The translations under genes were made by a program, and so were the position numbers. A DNA stretch of 64,000 nucleotides, from positions 34,591,925-34,655,924 of the forward strand of contig OY720637.1 of assembly GCA_963169105.1 (NCBI GenBank). The letters run 5' to 3'. Each line of letters starts with the position of its first letter. Positions within the stretch are counted from its first letter, which is position 1. Under the pieces are notes generated by a model, which made no database searches, was not told where the DNA came from, and saw nothing but the letters and a program-made list of their open reading frames with translations. Source of the DNA: Ceriagrion tenellum (lineage: Eukaryota > Arthropoda > Insecta > Odonata > Coenagrionidae). This document shows positions 43,256-52,764 of the stretch, piece by piece.

Positions 43256-43900
43256 AAAAACTCTCTTGAAGAGGGGTCACACCAGTGATTTCATCCCTAG
43301 GCTTTTGCATTCCGTGGACAAAGGAAAAAAATTGACGCCTTAGAAATTCTCGAAATTGTGAATCATGGCAAACTCAAAAATGTGCAGTTGTGTGATGATT
43401 ATTTTTTCAGCCACCCATACCCTTTCCTAGCCACTCCCTACCCCTTCAACTAAGGATACCACACCCTACGGCTTCCATTTCACCCCAAACCGTCTCTGTT
43501 CCTCCCCATGTATCCTAATGGCTTAAACACCCCTGCCCCCAACCTTCTTCCTCCAGGGCCCGGTCCGGGATGGAGTAGTTACTATTTAAAACCACTCTGC
43601 TCCCTTCTTCCCCGTTTCCTCCCCCCTTTCCCGTAACCATGCTGCCTCAAACTACAACCGCCGTTCCTTTGTTTTTCTTCCTTGATCCACGCAAAGAATA
43701 TTTACTCCCACGCCCCCATCCCCTCCCACTCCACTCACCTTCCCTCCCCCCCCCCACACCCTTCCCAACGCTTCGGTCGAAGGCTATATATCTACGACCC
43801 TAACCCGTAGAACGCCGCACATGCTTATGCCACAGAGTGGCGAAACGCGTCGTGCCAGTCAATAAATCTGTGGGAAATTACCAATTGTTCTTTATTCACC
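43256..43900 (+). mobile_element. PLE 3' fragment: GIY-YIG C-terminus, C-rich UTR and terminal unit
   Basis: From about 43259 the plus frame reads TLLKRGHTSDFIPRLLHSVD then KGKKIDALEILEI and, after a charged insert, DDYFFSHPYPF. This matches the end of Penelope GIY-YIG proteins: the HLLxxxHTxxF block, KGxxLxxLExLEI and a final short hydrophobic block. A long pyrimidine-rich UTR (43430-43790) follows. The end at 43816-43900 has GCCAC-AGA-GTGGC (43829-43841), then GAAACGCGTCGTGCC and AATAAATCTGTGG. The CTGATGA-like core here is degraded to CTTATGC. 5' truncated. Confidence 0.75.
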
Positions 43901-43950
43901 GTGTTGCAATACTATTGATCCTCTTTCTTCATTGTTGTAGTTTCGATATG

Positions 43951-44113
43951 GAGGTGAGTAATTTTGTTGGTATGGTGACATGAGTATTGGCTTCGAATCC
44001 CGTCGGTGGGGGAGATGTCTCCATATAACCAGGGTCCACATTTGGATGCCAAGCGCCTAACACGCCACGCCATCTGAGGGATTGGGATATAATTTGTGGA
44101 CCCCTAGGAAATG
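43951..44113 (+). mobile_element. Possible tRNA-derived SINE head, family S6
   Basis: TTGGTATGGTGACATGAGTA (A-box-like) is followed by GGCTTCGAATCCCGTCGG (B-box-like, 43992-44009). Then GGGGGAGATGTCTCCATAT and a body follow. Only one copy was found in the window and the A box is poor, so this is tentative. Confidence 0.4.
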
Positions 44114-44116
44114 AAT

Positions 44117-44357
44117 ATAGTCAAATTCCAAAGCGGAATTTCGCTCCGCCATTTCTTTCGCCCCCGAATATTCCTAACTATACCAACCAAACAATAAGAA
44201 ACCACTAAAATTACCTCAGCTATCGTGCCATAAAAAAATAGTCTAATGCCAAAGCGGGATTTCGCTTAACAATTTCTCCGGCACAGAAATATTCTGACAT
44301 TACCAACCAACCAACCCGAAAGGTCAAATATTACCTCAACTATCGCCCTGTGAACCA
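44117..44357. repeat. Two tandem copies of a 121-bp unit
   Basis: ATAGTCAAATTCCAAAGCGG then AATTTCGCT at 44117 recurs as ATAGTCTAATGCCAAAGCGG then GATTTCGCT at 44238, followed in both by AATTTCT, GAATATTC or GAAATATTCTGA, TACCAACCAA and ATTACCTCA-CTATCG. The copies have diverged. Function unknown. Confidence 0.7.
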
Positions 44358-44514
44358 CAAGCAAAAGCTTCCGGCTTTAATATTTGTGTTTGACTCACGC
44401 GGAATGATTTCTAGGTAAACGATAACTGGGTTAACTAACTAACCCCAGTATGCGGAAGAGAAGCTGCATGGTATACGCAAAGGTATCTAGCGAGATGCTG
44501 TGGAACATAATTTC

Positions 44515-44703
44515 TGAATAATGAAAGAAATTTTGTAATGTGCACTTAGTTTTTTTATTAGTATTACGCGTTTCAACAGTTACATAGTCATCAGGTACAA
44601 ACAAAAACTTTTGTTTGTACCTGATGATGACTATGTAATCGTTGAAACGCGCAGTACTAATAAAAAAACTAAGCGCACATTACAAAATTTCTTCCATTAT
44701 TCC
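44515..44703. repeat. PLE-type head-to-head palindrome, nearly complete
   Basis: Arms of about 85 bases meet at TACAAACAAAAACTTTTGTT then TGTAC. Plus arm: CTGATGA (44621-44627), T, GACTATGTAATC, GTTGAAACGCGCAGTACTAA, then a poly-A-like AATAAAAAAACTAAG. The minus arm has the same order, with CTGATGACTATGTAACTGTT then GAAACGCGTAATACTAATAA. The outer ends mirror as GAATAATGAAAGAAATTTTG and CAAAATTTCTTCCATTATTC. The unit abuts the start of LINE-C. Confidence 0.7.
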
Positions 44704-45301
44704 GAATGCAGAAGTCACCCTGAGAGGAGAGAAATTACAGCAAGTGGATTCCTTCTCCTATCTCGGAAGTACCATCACGTGGGACGGAAGAAGTACAACA
44801 GACATCAAGTAGAGAATAGCCCAAGCTTAGCAGGCGTTCATAGGAAAAAGAGAACTGCGGAGCTCACAGAAGATAAGACTTCATACCAGGAAATAGTATG
44901 AGAAAACCTTCGTGTGGAGAGTGCCACTCTAGAATCGGAAGCATGGCACATTGGAAAAGCAGACCATAAAAGACTAGAAGCCTTCGAAACCAGGTGCTGG
45001 AGGAGTATACTGAAGATAAAACGGACGTACAACATAGAAAATGATGAAGGGTACAGAAGAGTATAAGAGGACCGTGTGGAAAATCATTCAGTAAAGCAGA
45101 ACGAGATGGACTGAACACACCCTGAGACACAATGGGTTTGTGAAGAACTTAATTGAAGGTTAAATAGAGGGAAAATTCCCTAGAGGAAGACCCAGGAATG
45201 AGTTCATGGACGAAATAAAGAAAAGAGTACATACGGAAAGATACCACGACATAAGAGAAGTAGCAATGGGTAGGGAATAGTGGAGGGCTGCAGTCAACCA
45301 A
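44704..45301 (+). mobile_element. LINE-C 3' part, upstream of SINE insertion
   Basis: In broken frames it reads VTLRGEKLQQVDSFSYLGST then ITWDGRSTTDIK, FVWRVPL, ETRCW- and ILKIKRTY-like residues, GHTLRHNGFVKN-like residues and GKFPRGRPRNEFMDEIKKRV, ending HDIREVAMGRE then WRAAVNQ. The FSYLGSTIT block and the RGRPRNxFMDxIK block mark the C-terminal half of a non-LTR reverse transcriptase. Numerous stops. The SINE at 45302 interrupts its last codons. Confidence 0.8.
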
Positions 45302-45606
45302 GGGATATCGGGTTGGTGTGGTAGCTAGAGTACTGGCTAACCATTCGGACGGCCAGGGTTCAAATCCCTGCAGAGGAGAATGTTTTTCAGAGGAAATCCG
45401 ATCCCTACTTGAGTGTCTTGTGGAGGGCACTTCAAGTCCAGTACTCCGTCTGTCGGATAAGGCGTTAAACAGTAGTCCCCTTGGCACCTTTCGTTAAAAG
45501 TAGGCTAATGCCGACGCCGAGTTTCCATCCACCCTTCCTCCCTTACCTATCCCCTATGGCGCAAATGACCTTAGCTGTCGGTCGCCTTCCCTAATATCCA
45601 ATCCAA
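45302..45606 (+). mobile_element. tRNA-derived SINE, family S1, full copy with 13-bp target duplication
   Basis: GGTTGGTGTGGTAGCTAGAG (A box, from about 45311) and GGTTCAAATCCCTGCAGAGG (B box, 45358-45368) are placed as in a tRNA-like head. The body GTGTCTTGTGGAGGGCACTT, TCCGTCTGTCGGATAAGGCG and CCTTTCGTTAAAAGTAGG follows, and the end GGCGCAAATGACCTTAGCTG is shared with the copy at 9222-9513. TGCAGTCAACCAA is present at both edges (45289-45301 and 45607-45619), a clean 13-base target-site duplication. The last of these continues the LINE-C sequence, so the SINE landed in that element. Confidence 0.9.
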
Positions 45607-45650
45607 TGCAGTCAACCAATAGTAGGATTGAACGACCAACGAATATTTGG
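45607..45650 (+). mobile_element. LINE-C 3' end continued after SINE
   Basis: TGCAGTCAACCAATAGTAGG then ATTGAACGACCAACGAATAT matches the family end at 56380-56410 (AACCAATCTTAGGACTGAAC). Continuous with 44704-45301 if the SINE is removed. Confidence 0.75.
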
Positions 45651-46558
45651 TGAATGGAGGAATGGTGGAGAGATTCTCAGCTGCAGATTACTCCCAAATA
45701 GTCCAAGGGGTCCACAGTTTTACGTCCCAACCGCTAGGCAGAGTAATGTAATTTAATTGCTCTTCACGTGGAACCCAAATGGGATGGCGACTCCACTGAA
45801 AAATCCCCGTCGCTACCAGAACAGCGACCCACACAAAGGTCTCCAGTAAAATAGCCGTCACAACAACGCGATCCGTTCAAAGTCAAGAGTTTCGACGTGG
45901 AATGATAAGAGGCAAGAGGTAATTCGTTTTGGGTCGCACTTAGCGGTTACACGCAACCTGGAAACCAACGACATAGGATTTATGGAGAGAGAAAAATAGC
46001 AAAGCAACCTGCTCAATGAAAAACATTTACAAGGGCTGGCCACCACTATAGGAGGCCAATTCACGACAGCAAAGGAGACCTTCTCGTCCAAAATCGTAAG
46101 ACAAACCAATACCGAATGTGAGGTTGAATTGAAATGCTTAAGTAAAGGCTTTGTCATTTGAGTACACTCGTATATGTTCCCAGATCACATAAACGAAAGG
46201 CAAACATCTGTGAGAGCGAAAACTACAGATTCCGTCAACGGCCCTTTCATTTTTTTGTTTACACGGAGAGATTGAAGGCATCAACAGATAAATACGCACA
46301 TGATCAAATGCCAAGGTAGAGTGAACAAAAATAAAGAGAAAAAACCGTTTAAAAAATAACACTGCTGCCAAAAACATTGGAACTTAAAGCACCAAATAGT
46401 GGATGAAAGGGGTTAATAGAACAAATAGTGGTTGAAGATCTATAACCAGAAGTAACCCACACTCTGATACGCAAACATAGCAAAGCATTCAAGCAAATGT
46501 AGAAAAAATGTTTTATGGTCTTAAATCTTTTACTTCTAAATGAGAAACATATTGACAA
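45651..46558. other. Unannotated stretch
   Basis: Short minus frames up to 99 codons without recognised domains. GTCCACAGTTTTACGTCCCA at about 45711 may be a SINE-like scrap, but no partner was seen in the window. Confidence 0.35.
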
Positions 46559-46689
46559 TGGATTTGGAAAAGCGAAGCAGAAAAGACTAGAACCCTTCGA
46601 AACATGGTAATGGAGGAGGATGCTGAAGATAAAATGGACGGACAAAATAAGAAATGATGAGGAGGAGTTAATGGTAACATTGACAATAC
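46559..46689 (+). mobile_element. LINE-C fragment, part before PLE insertion
   Basis: TTTGGAAAAGCGAAGCAGAA, AGACTAGAACCCTTCGAAAC and GGAGGAGGATGCTGAAGATA align with 44954-45020. The coding order is ...KRLExFETW, RRMLKIKWTDKIRNDEE..., which continues at 47379 after the PLE. Confidence 0.75.
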
Positions 46690-47378
46690 GGCATACTTAA
46701 AAAACACACGACCCGGGTTTCAACGCTTTTAAGCGTCATCTTCAGGTTTTCCCACGAGAAAAATATCGCGCGACATTTAGACCCCCAAGAAACTTAAAAA
46801 CCCTATTCGACAAGAGCAAAGACCCGTTGAATCCAAAGAAGAGATGTGGCATATATGCATTCAAGTGTGGTGACTGCCCAGGTGTATATGTAGGTCAAAC
46901 TGCCCGTAGCATCAGTGTTAGAGTCAAAGAACAACAGCTAGCCTATTTTAACAATTGTGAACTGAAAGAGTAATTTTGCGAAACACCTTTTAAACCATGA
47001 CCACCACAGTGATTTTAATCTTGATATTTTATGCTTTTCAACCCATAGACATGAGCTTTACTCACTTAAGCAGCTGGAAATTTTAAAGACATTGCATGAC
47101 CCTGACTTGAAGATTTTAAATGAGTATTTGTACCCGTCCTCATCTCCCATCCTCACAGCCGCCTCCCGAATTGCCCTTTCCCCTCCCCCACTAAACTCCC
47201 CGCCAATCGCTGCTCCTGACCAACCCGCATCCACACCACCCTAATCGCTCACCTCTGCCCCTCCCCCCTCCCCCGCACCAAGCATGTTTATAAGACATTG
47301 TAAAACCGGTAAAAAAAAACACCTGAAGATGACGCTTAAGCGTTGAAACCCGGGTCGTGTGTTTTTTAAGTATGTGGT
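46690..47378 (+). mobile_element. PLE fragment with GIY-YIG endonuclease domain, bracketed by inverted terminal units
   Basis: The plus frame at about 46790-46970 reads KTLFDKSKDPLNPKKRCGIY then AFKCGDCPGVYVGQTARSIS and VRVKE, and stops at a frameshift. It resumes with FAKHLLNHDHHSDFNLDILC and LYSLKQLEILKTLHDPDLKI then LNEYLYP. GIYxFKCGDCxxVYVGQTxRSxxxRxxEH is the standard Penelope GIY-YIG signature, with the cysteine spacing CxDC visible. A C-rich UTR (47150-47280) follows. A terminal unit CTGAAGA-T-GACGCTTAAGCGTT then GAAACCCGGGTCGTGTG closes it at 47323-47362; the same unit on the minus strand opens it at 46698-46750. The RT domain is missing. Confidence 0.85.
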
Positions 47379-47740
47379 ATTGTAAATTTTACCATTAAAT
47401 CCTCTGAAAAATGGAATACCACAAAGTTACCAAGGAACTTGTATTATTTATTAGAAATGATGAAGTTTACATAAGAGTGGAAGAGGAAAGGACAATATGG
47501 AAGAAAAAAAAACAGAAAATAAGAACCAGATGGATTGTAAACACTATGAGGCACAATTGGTTTGTGAAGAACATAACTGAAAGCAAAATAGAGGGAAAAG
47601 TCCCCGGAGGAAGACCTAGGAATAAGTTCATGGACCAAATAAAGAGGCAAGGACATAGTAAGAGCTACCAGGATAGAAGGAAACACATTAGATAAGGAAT
47701 AGAGGAGAGCTTCAGTCAACTATTCTTAGGATTGAATAAC
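47379..47740 (+). mobile_element. LINE-C fragment, part after PLE insertion
   Basis: Broken frames carry RTIWKKKKQKIRTRWIVNTM, RHNWFVKNITESKIEGKVPG and GRPRNKFMDQIKRQGHSKSY; the 94-codon frame 47411-47695 is nearly intact. TTAGGATTGAATAACGAATG marks the family end. It follows the PLE directly, so the PLE is younger than this LINE. Confidence 0.8.
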
Positions 47741-48396
47741 GAATGATGATGATGGTCAAAGCAGCGTGAAAAATATTTTTTGCGCCTGGACAGTCCAAAA
47801 TCGAGCACGAAACGCATTTAAACCTTAAAGAGTCCTTTACTATGACAATCAGTACATGCAATAGGCGGAATACTCAATTGTAAAAAAAAAACACAGAATC
47901 ATTGTATAACTCACACAAATACTCAAAAAGCAGCTTCAACGGGATGATCGACTCAACAGATTTCCTTACCTAGAAAATAAAGAAAAAAATGCAATTAAGG
48001 GAGGAAAATTCACAAATCAGCATCATCATCAATCAACTCAATACCTCTTCCCCTAAAATACAGGCGACAGTATTATTTCTAAAAGCATGCTGATAGAACC
48101 TGATAGGAATACAACATTCCAATTGCGATTATATAATCTGTATCATGATAATCGATTACTTTTAGGATACCGATTTAAAATTCAATCGATTATTCACAGA
48201 TAAACTGATTTCATAATCGATAATTCACAGTGATCAACCGGGAAAATTATCAAAGGTTTATCCCAGCCGTAGAGTTATAATTTTTATGAGACGTTATTTA
48301 ACAGGCAAGCGATCACTTTCAAATGGGGTCATTCGTAAGATTTTAGCGCGTCATGACTTCATGGAATTCACTACACAATATAAATGAAGAAACTTT
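47741..48396. other. Unannotated stretch
   Basis: AT-rich with no recognised element. Short mirror pairs such as TCGATTATCAT / ATGATAATCGATTA (48140-48230) are noted but no unit is defined. Confidence 0.4.
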
Positions 48397-48472
48397 GTTA
48401 TTCCACATAAATTTTTTATTTAAGACGACCAGGGTTTCGACGTGGCACGTCATCATCTTCTGTCAAGGCTTT
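48397..48472 (-). repeat. PLE-type terminal unit, hammerhead-like motif
   Basis: Minus strand: AGATGATGACGTGCCACGTC then GAAACCCTGGTCGTCTTAAA and TAAAAAATTTATGTGG. The hairpin GACGTGCCACGTC is perfect for five pairs, and GAAAC follows directly. The same unit (plus the mirror) occurs at 61506-61612, including GACGACC and TTATGTGG ends. Confidence 0.6.
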
Positions 48473-49225
48473 CGAGGGATTTTACCCCAACGAAACATTT
48501 TTCACAAGAGTCATATTAGTTACGGTTTACAACGGCAGCAATACGCTTCTGTGAGAGATTAGCCGGCACTTTAAAAAGTTCTGGAAGCGGACTCGCAGAG
48601 CCGTTTACTTCTGAAATCTACGTTGAAAGTCGCTTGCTACCGGTAACTTACACAATAAACTTGCCAGGGAAAACTCTGAAAAAGTCTGCGGTAACGTTTA
48701 ATGCATTAGAACGAGACGAAATGTAAGGTGAGACAAAGAATAGAACCGTCATCCTTCCTAGTCATTGGACGAGAAGCCGTCGGTGACAACGTAGTCTGAA
48801 GAGATATGAAGTGAAAGGTAAATATTTCCCGCGCAAAGTCAGAAATAAACCTTGCGGTTGACTTGAACTGTGAGAAGAGAATGCCATTGTGGCCTGAGCG
48901 GTCGAGAACGCGGAAGATCTTGGATTATGAAGGAGTTCCCTAACCTTTCACGGTCACCGACGCTTGTCTCGTAACCCTCCCTGCCTTTAGCCGGAGTGAG
49001 TCACCAAATGAAGCCCACTCAAGCACAAGTTTCGCTCAAGAGGAGCCAGGAAAAAAAATTTTTTTTTTTAAGTGACCCATTGGAAAACAAAAATAAAAGA
49101 TCTCCGACAAAAAGCCGAAGTTCTTTTGATGCTATTTCCTGTACATATTATATCTCTACTTTCGATATCACAGTTTTCACGCAATGGCACGGGTAACGCG
49201 TGATCACGCACTTTCGCTATCCTTA
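48473..49225. other. Unannotated stretch
   Basis: CATTGTGGCCTGAGCGGTCG at 48886-48905 resembles a tRNA-Leu/Ser-type A box, but I find no convincing B box after it. Otherwise nothing. Confidence 0.35.
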
Positions 49226-49750
49226 CATACATACATACCCATCACACCGTTCCCTACCGGGGTAGCCACAGCCAAAATGTTTCCCTCGTAAATACATCAT
49301 TGTACACCTAACTCTGCTTCAATAATTTTCTCCATTCTGACCTATCCTTGCAAACCTCTTTTGCCTCATTTACCCCCATACACTGTTTCATACACACCCT
49401 CCTGTTTTAAAGACTCTTAATATTCCTCCTCCTAAGAACTTCCTCAACCACATTCAACCACAACTTTCTCGGCCTACCTCTACATCTCACACCATTCATT
49501 CTACTCTCATATATCTGTTTCGTTATTCGACTCTCATCCATTCTCTCAACATGGCCAAACCAACGAAGCAAACTCCTTTCATACACGTCCATTACTGGAG
49601 CATTTAACCCACATTCATTCATGACCCACTTATTCTTGACACTATCCATCCTACTTTTGCCACAAATACTCCTCAGATAACTCATACCCACGGCGTTAAG
49701 TCTACTCTTATGTCTATCCTTTCATACCCATGTTTCACTACCAGATAGTT
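49226..49750 (-). mobile_element. LINE-A 3' end fragment
   Basis: Minus frame 49407-49691 reads SYLRSICGKSRMDSVKNKWV then MDVYERSLLRWFGHVERMDE, RITKQIYESRMNGVRC and RPRKLWLNVVEEVLRRRN. The 3' UTR and CATACATACATAC tail are at 49226-49270. Upstream it runs to the LxSGxETWV segment, interrupted by an indel. Confidence 0.85.
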
Positions 49751-50049
49751 ACAATAATTAGAGTTTAAAATATAATAAGAGCTTGTGTTAAAGTCGGTGT
49801 AAGATAATAGCGCTGTTAACATTTACTGATTAGGCTAGGCAAGTAATGAAAAAAAAATAGCTTCACGATAAGGCGATAAAAGCAACGACCACCACCATGG
49901 ATTCTTCGGTCACGTGATTTTTTCCCAAACGAAATTGGACGTTTTTACTGATTGGCTGCAATTATAACTCTCAACCGCGTTATTATCTTGAACGGACTTT
50001 AAACCGAGCCGATTCTTATTCAGCCGAGTTCCATCCTCATTTCCGACTC
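49751..50049. other. Unannotated stretch
   Basis: No recognised content. Confidence 0.4.
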
Positions 50050-50606
50050 TAAAGGTCGCTTTACACGGTACATTTTTTTTGTACAAACGAATGTATGGAC
50101 TATTGCACGAGGAAAATTGTACCAAGAAAAGCGACAAATTGTATGATTGTCTGAATGACTGAACGGGAAATAGAACCTTCTATAATTTCATTCATTTCCT
50201 TGTAGATTTTATGTTACCAATCAACTATAACTTTCTCGACCAATTAAGTATAGATTATAATAATATTCTTGAATATATGGTCAATATATTAAACTCACAG
50301 TCAGTATTTTGCATCTTCAGAGCTTTGAAACAGAATAAGGAGACATACAGCCAGGTAATTATATAAATAATAGTACAAAAGTTGAGGTACGAAAATTTAC
50401 CTAGAATTGGGCTTAATGTTAAACAGTAACAAACAGCTGTATGCCTCCTTGTTTTCTGTTACAAAGACCAAAAGATGCCAATATATTTGGCGAAACGTTG
50501 GCTGTGAGTTAAATTTATTAATGACCAAATATTCAAGAATCTCATTATTATCTATTCTATGTTGAATTCCTTTGTACAATAATTTATACCGTGTAAAGCG
50601 TCCTTA
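50050..50606. mobile_element. MITE-like element, copy 3, split by a PLE palindrome
   Basis: Left end TAAAGGTCGCTTTACACGGT and right end CCGTGTAAAGCGTCCTTAA are the family termini, and the centre AACGGGAAATAGAACC (50162-50177) is shared. The element is interrupted by a foreign 340-base segment after TTTTATGTT (50207-50215), with TTCTATGTT at 50555-50563 continuing the MITE. These are consistent with a 9-base target duplication with one mismatch. Confidence 0.8.
50216..50554. repeat. PLE-type head-to-head terminal pair nested in the MITE
   Basis: Plus arm: AGATGCCAATATATTTGGC then GAAACGTTGGCTGTGAGTTA and ATATTCAAGAATCTC. The hairpin GCCAA-TATAT-TTGGC (50477-50491) is perfect and GAAAC follows. 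The minus arm repeats this order with ACATACAGCCAGG, AAACTCACAGTCAGT and ATATATTCAAGAATAT in decayed form. The arms also carry the PLE 3' UTR words found at 8.0 and 55.0 kb. Confidence 0.7.
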
Positions 50607-50609
50607 ACA

Positions 50610-50696
50610 CCGTCTTTTACGGCTCTTACGGCTCCGTCGTCCTCTTTTTTTATCCTCTTTTACGGCTCTTACGGCTTACGTCACCGGCTCTTACGT
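50610..50696. repeat. Short direct repeat, TTTTACGGCTCTTACGGCT
   Basis: TTTTACGGCTCTTACGGCTC at about 50616 and TTTTACGGCTCTTACGGCTT at about 50658 are direct copies, and a third shortened ACCGGCTCTTACG follows at 50682. Simple local duplication. Confidence 0.7.
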
Positions 50697-50704
50697 CAAC
50701 CATT

Positions 50705-50825
50705 AAACGTCTACACAGCACTCAAGTAAAGATGGGGAATTCCACTGAAAAAAATTCCTGCGAAGGTACGAACCCGGTCCCTCGAGATGGCAAAGCAGTC
50801 AACCTCGCCACCACGCAAACCGGTC
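50705..50825 (-). mobile_element. tRNA-derived SINE head, family S3
   Basis: On the minus strand GGACCGGTTTGCGTGGTGGC then GAGGTTGACTGCTTTGCC (A-box-like TGGTGGCGAGG) and CCGGGTTCGTACCTTCGC (B box GGTTCGTACC) sit at tRNA-like spacing. A short body with a TTTTTTT run follows (50745). No second copy in the window. Confidence 0.6.
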
Positions 50826-51585
50826 CTCTTATGCAGACCTTGACAAGGCGGAAGACCGGAGAAAAATTCGTGCGTCACGCGAGTGACGCCCGTCTTGGGC
50901 CACAGTCCCAGGAACCCATTCCTAATTGAATTTTCATACGGACGAACGGAAAGAAAAAAAATACTTCCAACGAAACTCATCCGAGGGTGAATCCTAATTA
51001 CCCTACGATATATAGAGACCTTTTTTATCATTAAGCTCATCTTAGCTTACTATTACAATCCATAAAACGAAAGGAGACGGTTTCATACTGATGTTCATCG
51101 CGTACGCTAAGTGAAAACCATTAGCACGGAAATGAAACGTGCTAACGTTTTCACAACAGCAAGTCGTGGGGTTTTTTTTGTACCTTCATCTTTTTTTTAC
51201 GACGATATCTAACGCGCTTTCGTATAAATTCCCCAAAAAACCATCGCATCGATAGTACCAAAGTCAACCACTCTTTACCTTCACAGTCAGCCGGCAGGCA
51301 AAGATTAACGGCGACATTTTTTCCCAAGGGCTTGGAAAATATCACTCTCACACACCCTCCTCCTCTTTCGAGGACAGGCAAACAAGTGCGGGCAGTTCTC
51401 TTTCCTCCTTCCTTCAAGGAGATTCCCTTGGGAAGGGATGCGTGAGCCAAAACAAATGTTTTTTTCTACCGAGAGCGTCGTTTACAAAATACCACTTAGA
51501 CTTGAACCATGCCCTACGTAAGATAAAGCAACAGTTTAGCACTGAGTACGCAGATTTGTTGGTGTCTGAACACTTCTTTCGTTTT
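50826..51585. other. Unannotated stretch
   Basis: A 99-codon minus frame (51151-51450) overlaps nothing recognisable. No repeats shared with the window. Confidence 0.35.
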
Positions 51586-51797
51586 AAGTATTCTACCGGT
51601 GAAGGTAAGTTTTGATGAAAGTCAGAGAATCTCCTCCCGGTCTTTCACACTTTCAGGGGCCTAACTACCTCTAGTATTTCCTTTTTCACCTCGCCACGAT
51701 CTATCCTTCTTTATCCCGTCCATGAAACCTATTCTGTCTTCCTCTTCCCCGCTTTCCCATCATCCTTTCCTCTATCACACTATTCAGCAGCCCATCA
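51586..51797 (-). mobile_element. LINE-B 3' end fragment
   Basis: 3' UTR TATTCTACCGGTGAAGGTAA then CACACTTTCAGGGGCCTAAC, followed by coding words TTTATCCCGTCCATGAAACC and CCTCTATCACACTATTCAGC (minus-strand LLKSVIEG, GFMDGIK). Breaks off at about 51797 into unrelated sequence. Confidence 0.75.
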
Positions 51798-51954
51798 ATG
51801 TTAGTCAATGTAATATAATTTACAATAAGAAAAAATCCATTAGATTAACACAGCTGATGATAAAAATCCGACAGAGGACAAATTCAACAATGGAAGAATA
51901 CTTATGTTGGTTGGCGCGACTTTATGTCCTTCCACGGTAGTAAGTTTTCCCAAT

Positions 51955-52240
51955 TACTTTTAAAAATAAATCAATATTGTCACCGCAGTAATTTTTTTCA
52001 GAATCGCAAAAAGCCTACCGTTGTTACGTTCCTTCAAACGTACCGCGTGAGGAAAATGAGTCAAGTTAAGGACATTAAGATACTTTTACATAATTACTCA
52101 AAATTTCCGTCACATGAAAGTATATTATTGCACCATTAATAACGCAATATTTAATTCATGGGTCCCACATCTGCTGAAATTAAAACGTATTATTCGAATG
52201 TGATTTCCATTATGACTGGGGAACTATCTCAAACTACCTA
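51955..52240. repeat. Dispersed repeat ending CTCAAACTACCTA, copy 2
   Basis: The partner of 24272-24560 (see that entry for landmarks). Differences are mostly single substitutions and a small gap where GGTC is lost near the end (ACTATCTCAAACTACC). Confidence 0.7.
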
Positions 52241-52764
52241 AAATCACATTGAAAGAGGTTCGCGAGTCGAAAAAGGTGGGGAACCACTCGTGTAAACAAC
52301 GCGCACCGGTGCAACGAAAACAAGACGAGGTTCTCCGGCAACAGCCGACCTTTACCTCGAAGAAAGCCCTCGTTACGAAACGAGCAGCTCTTGACACAAT
52401 TTCCGGCACGTTACGAAAAACGCGGAGCTTTTCTTTTCCAGGCAGCAAGATAGGCGGAGTAGCGGTCGGGCTCGTCGGCACTTGTTCAGCTTCCAGGAAG
52501 CCCGGTGACATAACGTCAGTCGCCACGCAAGAAAGTTACGGGTGGAACGTGGATATATCGTAGGATGACGGACACACCTAAGCAGGGCATGCGGTCTCCC
52601 CGGATCATATTCCAACAAACACACTCTCCGGCAAATTTTCTGCGCAACCGCGGCCATTTCCAACGAAGTCACACTATTCCCCACAACTGGATCGCTCCAA
52701 GGTCAAGGATGTATCCACTGATACGACAAGGTTGCGGTCACTTTCAGGATGCAACGGATTTTTT
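52241..52764. other. GC-richer stretch with a 104-codon plus frame
   Basis: Frame 52249-52563 reads KKVGNHSCKQRAPVQRKQD and so on; overlapping frames of similar length lie on the minus strand. No family recognised; no gene called. Confidence 0.3.

Noticed and set aside
48886..48960. tRNA-like A box (GGCCTGAGCGGTCGAGAA)
   Set aside because: No B box at the required distance and no second copy.
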